Of a DNA stretch of 64,000 bases, positions 1 through 13,746 are shown one piece after another (within the stretch, counting starts at the first letter, position 1; every line of letters starts with the position of its first letter). The notes below the pieces were generated by a model. That model saw nothing but the letters and a program-made list of their open reading frames with translations, had not been told where the DNA came from and did no database searches. A program made the position numbers and the translations under genes. Source of the stretch: Panorpa germanica (lineage: Eukaryota; Arthropoda; Insecta; Mecoptera; Panorpidae); the NCBI GenBank assembly GCA_963678705.1, contig OY783223.1, positions 5,332,001-5,396,000 on the forward strand, given 5' to 3'.

Positions 1-1746
1 AGTGGCATTAGAATATAAACAAGCTACAAGGAGACACAGTACGAAATAATACACCATACAAAATTAAACTATACTCATACATAAGTAATTTACATGATAT
101 GCTTGCACTCTTCTTGCATACTAGTTTATAGATGTGTATTGGTTACATATATGTATACACAAGATGTACCACTACATGCATATATAGATATCTTTCTAGT
201 CTATACCTTTCTGGTAACACTGAAGGGTAGGCATAGGTGAAGTAGAAAGCTTCCGAAACCTGTGGAAGAAGGGAAGACAGGGATTGGGAGGGTGGTTTAT
301 GCAATACAGGGTTCAATAAACAGTCAATACTATACATGAATATATTTTTTTAATTGTATGTGTATTAAGTTATATTTAGATAGCTACTAGATCCTTCTTT
401 TAGCGTCCAAAGAATAGCCAATTTGTCAAACTATCCAAAATAACCTGCAATCGTAGCAATCACCTTTTCTTTATTAATTTTTTTAAGCTTTAATTTTTTA
501 ATTTTAGTCCTTGCAATAACCCTGAAGTGTAGTGATAAAACAATTTTCTTTCCAATTAAATGTGGTCCTTTTTTCTCGATTTCTCCTCCAACAAATTTGC
601 ATAATATTCGGTGTTTTCTTTTTGGAGATAATCAATGCTTATTATGCCATGTGTATCCCAGAAAACTGCCGCTAATACCATGCCTGCGGATAGAACTGCC
701 ATTTTTGATTGTGTAACACTTCTGACGTATTTACTACATTTGGCCGACCAAATTTCATTGAACGAATGCTTCTTTGCCTGCGGATAACTGTTTTTATCTT
801 CTTTGATTGTTTTTACTATTTCTGGAGTTTATTTTGCAGACCCAAACGCTATATAAATTCATTGTACCACTATCTTATTTTCTATCTAAAAACTAATCCA
901 GAAGTTATTCACTCACCATCATCATTCTTGATGGTAACTAATAACGAAATCTGTTCACTTTTAACAACAACTAAAGTGAAAATACACCGTTTTGCTAGTC
1001 GTTTGAAGGACGGCAATAAACGATGAAACACAGATTTCAAGACAGGTGTTCAAATATCAATCACCTCTCGTATGTCTTATATTTACATTTAAAATGATAT
1101 TAATCAAAAAATGCGTGGACTAACCGTTGTCATCCTCTGTAAGTCGTATTGCTACATACTTACGAGGACCTCGACGACTGCTCCACCCCCGCCCGACTTG
1201 CAAACTCTCCAGTTTCTATTCAAATTGCAGTGTAAATTTTACATAAATGGAAGCAAATAATTCATAACTTCTATACTCGGGACCTCGATGGTTCCCGTAT
1301 CCTTGTATCCTTGTACTTGTACATACACAGGAATACTAGGATAGAAACAGGAATACAGGGAAGGCACAGAGAAATATTGATGAGCTTTAGCTAAGCGACG
1401 GTAGATTTATTTCAGAAATACCTATGCAACATACACTACACTGTTCACTGTACTATAGCACTATACTTGAATACAGTTAATAATATATAAATTTAGCTTG
1501 TATTTCAATAAACTAGTGATAATGCAGTTTCATTTCAGTCTTGGTAACTTTATTTCGTAATTAGTTCCATTACGCTAAAAAACTTTAAAGCTGAGTGAAG
1601 CTCAAAGAAATATATACGTTATGAAACTGCATCATATGAACTATAATTGCATATCTTTATAAACAAAAATGTCTGCACAGCATAATTATTTATTTATTTC
1701 GTATATTTTGATGCTAATTATTCTGATTTCGTTCAATATATGTTTC
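1..1746. other. AT-rich intergenic DNA, nothing recognised
   Basis: No convincing coding region, RNA gene or complete repeat was recognised. Short open frames here lack protein-like composition and have no domain motifs. The only visible structure is ordinary AT-rich low-complexity sequence, with a slightly more GC-rich patch around 1140-1200. Confidence 0.6.
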
Positions 1747-1750
1747 TTAA

Positions 1751-2494
1751 GGGCGGGGCCTGGGTTTTCACTTTCGAAAAATCGATTTTTTGTTTTATCT
1801 TATTGTTTAACATTTCAAGAATATGTCCTTAAAATTTTAAGCCGATCTAAGCAATATTCTTGAAGTTATTGTCTTATTAATCCGGTATATTATATTGTAT
1901 TATATGTTAATCAGGTATACAGTTTATTCATTGCTATAGTCCTGACGCGTTTTTCTCAAAACTACTTTTTCAAAGTCCGTGTTCACTGCCATTTGAAAAC
2001 TACTCGACCGATTCATTTCAAACTTTGTTGACATTTTCTTCATATAAAATACCTCCCCCCTACGTTTAGTAAGAATTTTTTTTTTAACATTAAGGGTGTT
2101 TCCCACCCACAAAATGGCGGAAATTTTAGTCGAAAATAACGGTTCACACTTTAGATGGCCGCCAAAAAATTTTAAATTAAAAAAAAAATAATCAGAGAAC
2201 GTTGGGGGGAAGATTTGTTTATAATTTAACTAAATTTTTATAGTTTTTCATTTTCTGATAATTTCCGGCCGAGTTACAGTGAACACCGCAAATTGTTTTT
2301 TTTTCAAGACGTCCCGGGGGGAAGCTCTGTCACGGGCTAATGATTTAATATTTTTGCATGAAAAATTTACAGAACATAGTCAAAACTATGCTCAACAATG
2401 TATAGAAGGTTTGAATAAAATTGCTCAATCGATATTTGAGATAAAAAATCACAAAAAAAGTGTTTTTTTTTACGCTGAAACCCAGGCCCCGCCC
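1751..2494. mobile_element. TTAA-flanked inverted-repeat element (non-autonomous)
   Basis: The element is bounded on both sides by TTAA (1747-1750 and 2495-2498). It has matching terminal inverted repeats that begin GGGCGGGGCCTGGGTTT on the left, with the reverse complement on the right ending in CCCCGCCC. These GC-rich tips stand out sharply from the AT-rich background. A TTAA target duplication is typical of piggyBac-type elements, but the tip does not start with the usual CCC, so the superfamily is not settled. The 744-bp interior contains only short open frames with no transposase motif, so it is non-autonomous. One open frame at 2279-2599 runs through the right end and is probably fortuitous. 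Confidence 0.75.
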
Positions 2495-2498
2495 TTAA

Positions 2499-4849
2499 TA
2501 CTTAGTCTTAAACAGGATTTAACGTTTAACAATTTGAAATTACTTTTACCTCAAAAAATTATGTTTAGTGTTCCCATGGTTATTTTGACAAATAAGTAGG
2601 GTTATGTTTGTTTTTAAGTATATCTGTCGATGTTAAATTTGTTGTCACCTTAAAAAGCAGCTTGCAGATGATTTTGTGTAACATGGAACACAAGAAAAAC
2701 CTTACCTCCTTTTGGAAGTTAGCAGTCTATCTTGAAAACATTTTAGTTTTGCAGTATCTTCTTGCCAGTAAGTCCTACGGTAAAAGTAGTTATTATCAAT
2801 CTGATAAAGGACTCAATTTCCTATAATTTGTGCATACAACATTTTTTTGTATGCCTTATCGTTATTGAGCTACACCGCTGTAAAGTAGAGCACTACACTA
2901 AAAATTATTTTTATATTCTTTGTACATGATTTAAACAAATATATAAAAGAAATTGAACGAAATACATATTATAGTTATTAGCAAGAATATATTATTTGTT
3001 TATGCATTTAATATTTTATTGAAAATATACAATTTCTGAGCAACACAAACACACACACACACACACTTATAAATTTCTTTTCGTAGTTCACATACAATGT
3101 TTTTTATTAGCAAGTTGTTTATATTATATTATATTTATATAAATATAAACATAATGTTTACATAAATATTTATACATGGATGGTTATATATATTTATAAA
3201 TAGTAAAGTTAATTGAACTTACAGTTACTGCCTGCATTTGCAACAATGTTGTTAATGTTATTATACATTATATATATTGTATCAATCATCCATAAGTACT
3301 TTATGTTGTTTTGGAATATAAATAAGTCATAAATTATATTTGAATCTATTTATTATTATAATATATTTAATATTACTTTAAATCTGGGATAAGACTTGAA
3401 ACAAACACTTGCAATGTATTTTGTACTTAGTTATTTATTTTATGTATTCAACTATTCTACCAGCATATACCTCTTAGTCTTTTCGTAAATTGACTAATGC
3501 TTTTGTCTAAATTTGTTAATTATACTATTAAGAATATTTTAAAAGTTTTCCGAAGCCTATATTCCGAATATTATCCAAATTGTAGCGATTTGAAGTGCTT
3601 AGTACGTATACAATACTTTAAATTCTTTAGCGTTTATCTTGAAACCACTTTTCTTCGTACTGTCGCCACGATATCTTGGGAATCACTAAACCGATTTTAA
3701 CAAAAATCTGGTTTAGACAACACAGTGGTCGAGAACGTTGATACTTGATCCCAGATAAGTGTGTCTTCGGATTTGATCCCCAAATCAGAGCTATATATTT
3801 TGGCCATGACAGTATAGAACTGCTAACAATAGCAAGAGGTTACCGGTAAAAGGATTCCGCATCGGATATAGGCTGAATACAATGTTACACAATAGCTATT
3901 ACATTTATTTACAAAAAAATGGGCGAAATTCTCGGGAAACTTGTTCGACGATGGGTGCTCCAACTTGTTGATTTACTTTGGTCGATGTTTACAAAGACAT
4001 GAACATTTTGAATTGGTTGATCCAACAAAGATGGTGGAAGAATGGTGGGGTTTAAAGTTTGAGATATTATTATAATATATTGTAGATATTGATAGATTAA
4101 TGTATAAAGAAAGAACTAAGGTCCTAGAACCTGGCAAATTATAAATAAGAAAACAACAACGGCGGTGTATTTATATAAAATTTTTAGCTAAGTTTACACA
4201 GCACCTTTGCCTGAGTTCTCCTGATATGAGTAGCAACTTTTACAGTAAATATTTAAATCAATTATCGTGATCTAACAAACAAAACACTTATTCTACCATC
4301 TACCACCAGTAGCGACTATGTATATTAGCTGTTAGGTCCCTCTTCCCGTGATTCCCCATTTCCCTTATTCCCCAGTTCTCGTAAAGCTAAAGTGGTTGTC
4401 CCAAAGTGACCGTCCAGGATGAAACATTTTGCAGTACGACCGCTCCCGAGAGTGTCCAGTGTCCTGGTCCAGCCAGAGGGATAATTCTGGACACTGTTGG
4501 ACATACTACTGTTTAGTCTCGGTGGGTCAACCACTCCATACGATATATTCCAGGGTGTCATGTAAGGGTACGCAAAGTGTATTGGAAGTGGTGTGAGGTA
4601 TTGTTAAGGGAGGTGGGAGTCTGGGCGTCCATTAGACGGACCATGCCATCAAATTAGTATATAATGAAATTCAATAACAGGAAGGACAACCAAGTTCAAA
4701 ATGTTTACCATGGAAGCACTGGTTATATGGGTATGGTGAATGCAATGTTCGATGGGTTATTAACAAGTGTATTAGATGTGTTAGGTGGCAGGAGGTAGCA
4801 ACCTTCGTTTACGTTTAAATTTACGTTGTATAAAACACGACTATTTATA
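2499..4849. other. Non-coding DNA with a GC-richer patch
   Basis: Mostly AT-rich sequence with an AC dinucleotide run near 3046-3065. A block at about 4320-4660 is clearly less AT-rich and carries a 78-codon open frame on the minus strand (4325-4561). It has no recognisable domain and could be a fragment of an old element. No gene is supported. Confidence 0.5.
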
Positions 4850-5320
4850 GAGATATAAGAATAGAGTACGTGAAGAGTACGGCCGCGTGTAAGAGGAAGC
4901 GATAAAAGCAAAGAGAGTGTTCAAAATCTGTGCGAGAGAGAAAGGTATATGTTCCTATTTGTTCTCTATGCACATGCGTCGAAAGTGACAGCTGTCTAGA
5001 TATAATAAATATTAATATTCTATTAAGATATATTAAATATGTAAAGAAATTATATTTCTTTATTAATTATTATCTTAAATTATTTATCTTTCGCTGTAGG
5101 GATAACGGACAACACAGTTGATATTTGGAGTGAACAAAACTTACATTTTTAGTTATATTTATATATAGTTTATTTAAATTTATACATATCTACATTATTC
5201 TACATCAATATAATGTCATATTTAACAACTGTCACGTATTATATTAGACAATTCTGACTTTACAACTGAAAATAGGAACATATACTTTTCTATCTCGCAC
5301 ACATTTTGGATACACTTTCA
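4850..5320. repeat. Inverted-repeat element, MITE-like
   Basis: The segment near 4922-4961 (around CTGTGCGAGAGAGAAAGG) and the segment near 5271-5310 (around CTATCTCGCACACATTTT) are reverse complements over roughly 38 bases, with few mismatches. The flank at 4850-4920 (GAGATATAAGAATAG, then a GCGTGTAAGAGGAAG-like stretch) recurs near 32980 and, reversed, near 33340, so this is a dispersed family. The interior is AT-rich without coding potential. Exact ends and target duplication were not resolved. Confidence 0.5.
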
Positions 5321-6100
5321 GGTCCAGCATTCTCTCTCCATATATATATGCTCTAGAAAAATACTTAACCAATTTTTTTTAAATTTTTTACAAAAATGAT
5401 TTCCAGCATAAAATAAGACTAAAATTTTGCTATTATATTCCAACGTTAGGTGTAAATAAAATTGCAGTGAAAATACAACTTGATTTAAAGTTTTTATTTG
5501 TCAATAATAACAAACAAATGAAAATGACATTAGTCCAATTCAGCGAAAAAGTTAAAACAAGGCCCTGATTTAAAGTATACAGACTGCCAATTTTTGTGAT
5601 AATTCAGAACCTTTGTATTTAAATATAATTAGGTACATTTGGCCATCAAAAGGTTTTTGAATGTACTGCATTAGAACAACATCCGATGCCCGTCATCGTT
5701 CCTCCCCATCTCTTCCTCCCACCCTCACCCCCACCACGTCACTTTATGGTAAACTTCCATGATCAGTATTTACATGGAAGGGTTTTGTTACGTAGTAACT
5801 GGACTTCTAAACACATTTACACTGTTAAATATAATACGATATATTTATTTGAAGATTTATTTGAATAGTTTTATTATAAATTTTGAATTGGTGACAAATG
5901 TTGGCTTTGAATATGACAGTGTATTCATATATATGCGCGGCTGCGAGGGTGCTTGCTTTACTTACCAGTTTTGTAACGTTAATTTAGGGTAATGATAATT
6001 AATAATTAAGGAACGGTGTTTATTTTAATAATTAATATAGTTTGTATGAATAATGCTACGTGCTACAGGAGAGTATCTTTATGATGTATATATATACATA
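5321..6100. other. AT-rich DNA, nothing recognised
   Basis: No gene or complete repeat seen. A short pyrimidine-rich stretch (5695-5740) creates a proline-rich open frame with no domain and is treated as chance. Confidence 0.5.
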
Positions 6101-6685
6101 CAGGGTGTCCCAATATTCAACGATAAGCGGGCACCAGAGGGTGGTCCTGCTCATGACTACACAAGAAAAAAAACATTTATCTCATTTTGTTTAAGAATTA
6201 GAAAAAATATATATATATTTTCGAAAATTGGAACACCTTATGATGTTTTTAACCACCATGACCACAATTTTTCAAATATTTCTGATTTCTTTTTTGTATC
6301 GGCAACCTAAATAGCACTGCTATCCACCACAACCATTAAAAATCCCAGAATGCTAGTAGTTTTTATACAAAAATCAATCGAAATTTTTTTTTTCCCTAAA
6401 ATGTTTAAAGATTTTTACTTTCTGTCCACTTTAACTCATCGTGGTGTAAAAAAAAAGTATGAACACTACTATGGCAAGTTTTATTAAAAATTGGCGCAAC
6501 TCTTCAGGATTCCAAAATAGTATAATACTCCAGGAAATCTAGCAATAAAAAAAAATTATGCATACTATTTCTAAACAAGAACCAAATTTCATAAATTGTT
6601 GTTGTTGATAGTTATCTCTTTTACAATACCCAAAATAGGTTTTTTATAGTTGAATGAATTAAAACAAATGGCACAAACAATTTTT
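6101..6685 (-). mobile_element. MITE with CAGGGTGTCCC terminus, one end lost
   Basis: The left end starts CAGGGTGTCCCAATATTC directly after TA. It matches the reverse complement of the intact copy at 43621-44188, including an internal stretch about a non-conserved GGATAGCAGTGC-type core. Similarity runs to about 6685, where the second inverted terminus should appear but is missing. The tip and TA flank suit the Tc1/mariner group; no transposase is encoded. Confidence 0.75.
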
Positions 6686-9600
6686 CATTTATCTGTATAT
6701 AGACTGATGCTACTACGCATGCGCTAAAGTCGTAGGATCGACGCATGTGAAGCGTGAACCTCAGTTTTTACAACAATGTTCTTGGAATTGATTGTATAAT
6801 ACAGAAATCACTTGGTGGCAGCTTATAAAAAGGTTCCACAACCCTGTAGAGCACATGGTTCATCAACACGTGTAATAAACAATTTAATTAACCCTTTAAC
6901 GACCTTAAATGATCCACAGGTATTTTATCTGATCTGTTAATAGAGATGTACGACTGTATATATATTTAATAAATTTCTTGTTCTATGTCCTTTTCGAAAG
7001 GACAACCTTTTTCCAACTGATTACACCATTTCTGATATCCTTTAATCCCCGTGAAGCCGAGAACGAGATCCCTGATCCCCCTTCCACCCTGTTCCCTCCT
7101 GACCTTTGATCTGGCTAACCGCTTGACTCGGGATTTAACCATAACCTAAGTCACACTCAGCGAACGAAACGGACTCATCCGGCATAATAAGCAGATGCCA
7201 AAAACATGTGTATGTATTCATGGAGATAATCACACGGGGATGTGCTGTTCGGGATGTGGTTTTATTTGAAAATTATCATCCTTCTTCATCTTTCATTTCC
7301 ATCATTCATTTCCTAGAAACCCTAAATTAATATTATATAATAAAAAGATCTTAAATGCTAAATGAAATGGATTATTCAGATAGTCCAACGATTTTTTGTA
7401 ATATAGTGCTTGTAAATTAAAAAGGGAACATTATGTATTGCATTGGTATCTATTAATTTAATGTGTGTGTCGTTACACTTTCCATTCTTTTAATCTTATG
7501 TAACCTGTTAACATCTGATTACCAAATTAAACACCGTCTGATTTTTATACTTCTGTCCCTATATCTTCTTTCTCCTTTCTTCTTGCTTGTATCTCCGTTA
7601 ACCACCTCTTCTCTTCTTTATCTCCTCTTCCTATAAAAAAACAAAAACGAAACCGAACGAAGACACCTGCCCAGTAAACATTTTGGAGTCACTTCGCCTT
7701 CATATTGAAGATGCGTACATGTATACGAACTATTGAGGATTCGTACTCGAAAACACATGTGTGGTCCAAGGTTATTAGCTACATATCCAATATTATTTAA
7801 ATCCCTGTTCTACATTTAAAGTATATTATAGAATAGTCAGTTTCACCCTGAACTGTAACTAGTGACGATTGATTTACAAGTTCAGTGAACACTGACTTTT
7901 AACACGTTCTATAATAACTTTAATTTTTATTTATATCTATTTTAATTGAAAATTATTTTCTTGTCATGTTTAAATAATCGGAGGCCGATAGATTAATGTT
8001 ATTAACATTATTTAACATATGGTCAGCATATATTATAATTTGAAATTACACTTTTTTTTTATAAAATATATACATATACATTTATCTTCGTAAATACACA
8101 TTATTTTTTATATGCTGTAAAGAGTTTAATTGTTTTTTATTTTAATTTTTTAAATTACTATATGCATTTTGGTGTGTTTAGTGTTACCATATGTATAATA
8201 CAGAGTGGCCCACTTTAAATTATTATATTTTTAAACGAGATCAGTCGGTGATATATAATTTGTTATTCAAAAAGAAAGAAAACAGAAATAAAGTGAAATT
8301 GTGATTGATATAAAGTTGTTCATCCAAAATAATGTAGGCGTGTATTTGAATAAATGTATTTTGTTAATTATTATGTCAGGAATATATTATATTATATTTA
8401 TATCTATTTTAGTTGTATATTAGGTAACACAGTGTACGTAATAGGTAACTTTTATTATGTTAGATAAACCTTAAATGCACATAACTGTATTTAGCATGTG
8501 TCATTGCATGTAACATTATCATTATTGGCGTAATAGCGACTATTAAATTGTATCGAGTCAAAATTTTCATTTCGTCTAGATTTGTCAAGATGGAGCTAAA
8601 ATCAAATTTAAGATAGGACATCCGCATTGACATTCTGATTAATTTTAAAAGGAATTTAAGGGGTTATATACAGTTATTAAGCCCAAAAAAGCGATTTTTC
8701 CAAAAAAAATCCTGAGAAGACTTTGAATTGTATTAATGTAAAAAATTGTACACATGTTATAGGAACTTTTAACTGTATTTTAACATTTTGTATTTGTAAA
8801 AAAAATAATTTGGAAGCTGCTATAGCTGATCTCCAGGAGCTCCTCTCAAAAAAGGCATCTTGTGGTGACCACGATATCTCTAGACTGGATCATCTTAAAT
8901 GAAAAAACCAAACGGATATCGTTAAAGCAATGTATAATCTAGTAGCTAATTATAGCGATAAGCAAAATACATTTTTTTGACAAAATAGCGGCTTCCCAAA
9001 AAAATATATCGATTTTTGACCAAAATTGTTTATAAAAAAAAAAATATTTATCGGTGAGAAAAAACCTTCGATTAATTACTAAAAAATATACTTAAGAAGC
9101 TTGTGTTAAAATTTAAGACTGATCGGTTCAGCCGTTTCCGAACAATCTTTGTCATCGACTTTAAACACAGTTTTCAGAAAAACGCATTTAAATTTTCAAA
9201 AGCACTAAACATATTCGTAACTTCGAAAATAATCGCTGAAATCACTTGAAATTTTCTGTGTGTGTACTTAAATATATGTACTTTACGAAAATAAAATTTA
9301 AAAAATCGATTTTTTGAAAATGTTGCCCTTAGCAACTGTCCTGATTCTTCAACTATATTTATTGTTTTTCTTAAAATGATCTATACTTTTGTTCACTAGC
9401 AAAATCAAGAAAATTGGCAAAATAAAACCAATTTCGCTATATTTTATTGGTTCTTTCAATTAAAAGTTAATAATTAAATGCTTTATCACTTTTTATCATT
9501 TTTTGTCATTTAGAATTTGAGGCAATTTCAACATCAGAATCATGTTTACTAGAATTTTTTTTATTTTACTTAAATTTTAATATCAATTAGAAATATAACA

Positions 9601-12108
9601 TCACTCTTCGTCCAACTACGTTTCTGTGACGTTTGAGTTTATTAATAATTAATTTTAATAGCCAATTTTGTTACGGACATGAATTTACATGAATAGCACT
9701 TTCTAAGACTGGATTATGTCAACCCTAGCTTGGCCAAATTCTAAGGCTCAATTCATGTACACTTTACTTAATTAAGAATCATCCTCTTTTTATTCTTACA
9801 GATTCTTTACGACCTTGAATCTTCCCAAGATTCCACTATCTTCCTAAAACTTTCCTCCCTCCATTTCAAGGTCTCTTAGTTTACTTAGCACGTACTGTAA
9901 CAATAAGGTCTCTTAACCAATTGTTGTTATAGCTGTCACAACGTAACTATACACACGTTAACTTAACGTTACACTAAGTGTTTATATACTGCGTGTGGTA
10001 CAGCACATAGATAGCTGGATAGCCCATATGGATACTGTTTCAGACATCTCCAATAGCCTGTATTAAAATAAACATTAGCTCCATACCCCAAACCATAGCA
10101 TTACATTACATTACTATGTATAAAACTATATGGTACATATGATCCAAATTCATACATGCTTCTAGTATACTGTACTTGTGCTGTACCACTAGCTGACACA
10201 GATGAGTTTTGCTTACACTGGTCTTTGCCGGCGAGATCAGACACTCTTGAATACTTGTAGTGCAGTTATTATTGGGATATGCTTCTCACTGTATTTTCTC
10301 GCATGTTTCAACAAGTTTTGAGGTAGCATGTAATATCTAATTGGAACAAATCGAAGTAATATTTAATCTAAAACGGTCTAATGATTAACAAGGACTTGTT
10401 AAGGTACATTTGTTCTTAAAAAAGCAGTAAAATAGATTAGAAAATATGTTATATTTGGTAAAATCATTTACGTAATATGTAGTTTCATAAGTTTAGTTTA
10501 TAACCACGTTATTATGTTCAGTTAAGATGATATCACTATTTAATCAACCTAAATTTTTTTAAATCGATTGAATGTTTCAGAATCAACATAAATTTAACAA
10601 AAGTTCTAATCATTTATAGTGAGAGTGAATGAGAGATAAATGAGTTATTAAGATATTGAATATTTCTTTCGTTCTCTGTATGAAATGCGTGGCAAACTTA
10701 AGACCATGGGACAAACCTAAAAGAAATACATACTTACTATATTTACGTATGGTACCTTTTTCTAGATCATATTGTTTCAATTAGAGAAAACGCGAATAAG
10801 TTTAAGGTTTATTTAACATAACAAAAGTTATGTGTTACATAATATAAAACATTTTTTAAAATTATTTTACCGGTTTTTGTAAAATAAATCTACTTTTTTA
10901 CACATTTAGATCCATGTTTTGCGAGATACTGTACCTATAACGCATTGGTTGAGAAAATCGCGCGAGAAAAGTAGTCACTGTAATATTTTGGTCGCATCAT
11001 ATAAATTCGCATTATAGTATAATTTACTAAGTTTAATGACTAATATAACAACTTATTTGAGTCGTTTCGTAAGTTTATATTAAAAAATAAGTTTTTTAAA
11101 CGTTTTTATAATTTAGAAGATCTTTTTTAAAACATTACACGAAGCTTATCCATATTTTTTACGACCATGTAAGAGAATATCTTTCAAGCTAAAAAGCGAA
11201 AGGGGTCTTACGACGAGTGTTTGTTTTTGTCTGTACGTTCCTTTCCCCTTTTTACCCCTATCTTTTCATCTACCTCCCTCCAACGTCTGGCACATGCCAC
11301 ATATGTACATAAACATTCACTCAAAAATATTATTATAGTTAGTTCTTATTACTTATCCATCTTTATACACATTATTTTACTTTTAATCATGTATTATACT
11401 CGAGATATTTTGAGCGCAACATGGTATGGGCGGAATGGAACAACTAAGATGTCAATTTGAAGTATATATTCTAGCACATTTTTCTTAAACGCCCTAAAAC
11501 ATTTGAAAAAATAAATTAGCCAAATCGGTTCAGTCGTTCTCAAGTGATACAGTTACCAACCAAGAGACTGGTGCAACTATACGACATATACTTGTATATG
11601 CACCCGTGTGTTTTGGAGAGGGTACACTCATATTAAAATCACAAATTATATTTATAATAATAATTGTTGAAAAATGATTTATGTAAAACTAGTTTTATCA
11701 GATATTTAAGAACATCTTTAGCGACGCTTCCTTTGATCTAGTAGTTATCTTTAGTAGGCCCTGTTTCCGAGTTCGGATCTCGCTCCATCATTTATTTATA
11801 TAAACGTATTCGTACATGTTATGCGGGGGTGTGAGATGTCGCACATACATAATGCAGCGTTCCAGAGAGCTATTGATTCCAGAAGCACACCGAGAGAACA
11901 CAACCTAGAGCATGGAGAGCATGGGGCACATGGAGCACATGGAGCATGGAAGCACAGAGAAACCCTTATAGAGTTAGAGGGTGTCAATGGGTGAAAACTT
12001 CATGCTCTCTGTGTTTCATCGTTTCATGGGATCGCGATACGAATTTCGGGATGCAAGAAAGGAGCTAGCTGTATAATGCATCATGGATAATGCATTTTTT
12101 ATATGCAC

Positions 12109-12110
<2 letters not shown>
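6686..12110. other. Long AT-rich non-coding region
   Basis: No gene found. Visible oddities are a somewhat GC-richer patch at about 7030-7200 and a segment at 7668-7730 that resembles 48160-48215, probably a shared old repeat. A TTAAGGGGTTATATACAG-type start at about 8656 looks like a transposon end, but no partner end was found. A short GAGCATGG/CACATGG minisatellite lies at 11908-11955. Confidence 0.5.
11908..11955. repeat. Short GAGCATGG-type minisatellite
   Basis: Imperfect tandem copies of units such as GAGCATGGA and GCACATGGA are seen. It is non-coding on either strand as far as can be judged. Confidence 0.6.

Positions 12111-12111
<1 letters not shown>

Positions 12112-12198
<87 letters not shown>
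12112..12198. repeat. AT dinucleotide microsatellite
   Basis: About 85 bases of nearly uninterrupted AT/TA repeat with a single G interruption near 12142. Open frames across it on both strands are artefacts of the repeat. Confidence 0.95.
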
Positions 12199-12201
<3 letters not shown>

Positions 12202-12494
12202 AAATATATAATCTCCAAAATGAAACAATCTGTCAAAATGCAGTAAGATATACTTTTAAAAAATTGTTATTAAAAATAGCAATTTTAATTATTTCACATA
12301 CAATTTTGTCGAACTGTCAAAATATATATATTACTAACGATGCATTCGCACCACTAAATTAACTAAAGTTAAATTAAAACACAAATGTCAAAAGGAATGC
12401 TTAAACGAAAACCTGAAATCGAGATTACAATATTAAATAAAAACAGTAAATTAAATATCAAAACAGTGAGTGGGAATGAGACTTAATGCTTTAA

Positions 12495-12680
12495 ACTAAT
12501 GATTAAAACTTTTCCTGTTAATACTAAATTTTTGTGATTCAAAATTAATTAGTGAATTATTGAAATATTTAGAAATTTGTAAAATTGAATTATAAATTAT
12601 AAAAGATGTATAAAAAATGTTTGATGGTGGCTATGACGGAAGAAAGTCAAGGCAAATAAGTAAATAAATATAAAAAAATT
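12495..12680 (+). mobile_element. 3' end of non-LTR retrotransposon (family B)
   Basis: This matches the 3' untranslated end of the family-B LINE at 25395-26062 in opposite orientation. The shared marker is GATGGTGGCTATGACG, followed by a tail of AAATAAGTAAATAAATA. Only the last ~180 bases are kept, as expected for extreme 5' truncation during target-primed reverse transcription. No coding sequence remains. Confidence 0.75.
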
Positions 12681-13744
12681 AAAAAATAAATCTTACCGCT
12701 CAGCCATTTCTTCAGGTTTGGAAACAAGAAATAATCGCAGGGGGCTAAATCTAGAGAATAAGCTCCAATTTATGAATTTCTGCCAGGGTGAATCACAATC
12801 GCTAAATAAAATAACTAATATGGCTAAATGCAGTAGTTTGCTCAATTTGACAGCAGTCTATTAACATTCAAAAAGGGTAATTTATAAATTCACTGACTTA
12901 CCGAACTACCTCATGTAATAGTACAATAATACCCTTAGCTAATAATAATGAAATTACCTTTTCGCGATTTTGTAACTTTTTGATAAAATTAAAATTACTT
13001 TTAAACACCAGTTGACACAAACAGTTTCCTAGAAATCAAGCGGATTTTCTGACAACTGTTTTATACACAATTTACCTTAATTAGCTAAATAATTAGCAAA
13101 TTAATTATCTAAAAGTTATTTAATTGCTCTCTAAACTTTGTGGTTATATTTTTTTATTGCATTAAGCTGCTTTTTCTGGCAAATTTGTTACTGAAATAGC
13201 TGTAACTATTATAGCTATACGTTGTACTTAAGTTATATTATTAATTGTTTGATGCAAATAATTAACACTTTTTAGATGCATTTCTAACGTGTAACGGAAA
13301 TAGCTAGAGCTCGCTTTATAATGAATATTAACTTAAAAATAGTGGTTTTTCAAAATGTAATTCAACACGTATTTTATAATGCTGTTAACTTTAAACCAAT
13401 AAACTTTTTGTAACAAAAAAGAAATTAACTAAATATCAATTAAATATTTTAATTAAATTTTCATTTTAATAGATTTAAATATTGAAATAAAAGAATTATA
13501 TTTGCGTTAACACAAAACAAGGATATAAGCAAAAGGATCTTATTTTATCCTTAAAAAGAACTTCTTAAGATTCTATAATCCTTAAATAGTTTTATAATTA
13601 TGTTAATCAGCAAAAAGGTCGAAATATTGATCACAAAAATTTGTATATTATGTAAAAACTAATGTACCAGGGTACTCTCGTTTAGAATAAAATTCCTCGA
13701 CAGGAAAAATTAAACTCTTCTATGAATTAAAATTCTCAGCGATA
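12681..13744. other. AT-rich non-coding DNA
   Basis: Nothing recognisable. Composition is uniformly AT-rich with stop codons in all frames at short spacing. Confidence 0.5.
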
Positions 13745-13746
13745 TA

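Noticed and set aside
2279-2599. 106-codon open frame as a gene
   Set aside because: It lies in and runs out through the right terminus of a TTAA-flanked inverted-repeat element and has no recognisable domain.
8656-9360. Transposon beginning TTAAGGGGTTATATACAG
   Set aside because: Only one terminus-like sequence was found; no inverted partner or target duplication.
12016-12362. Tyr/Ile-repeat open frames on both strands
   Set aside because: They are translations of an AT dinucleotide microsatellite.
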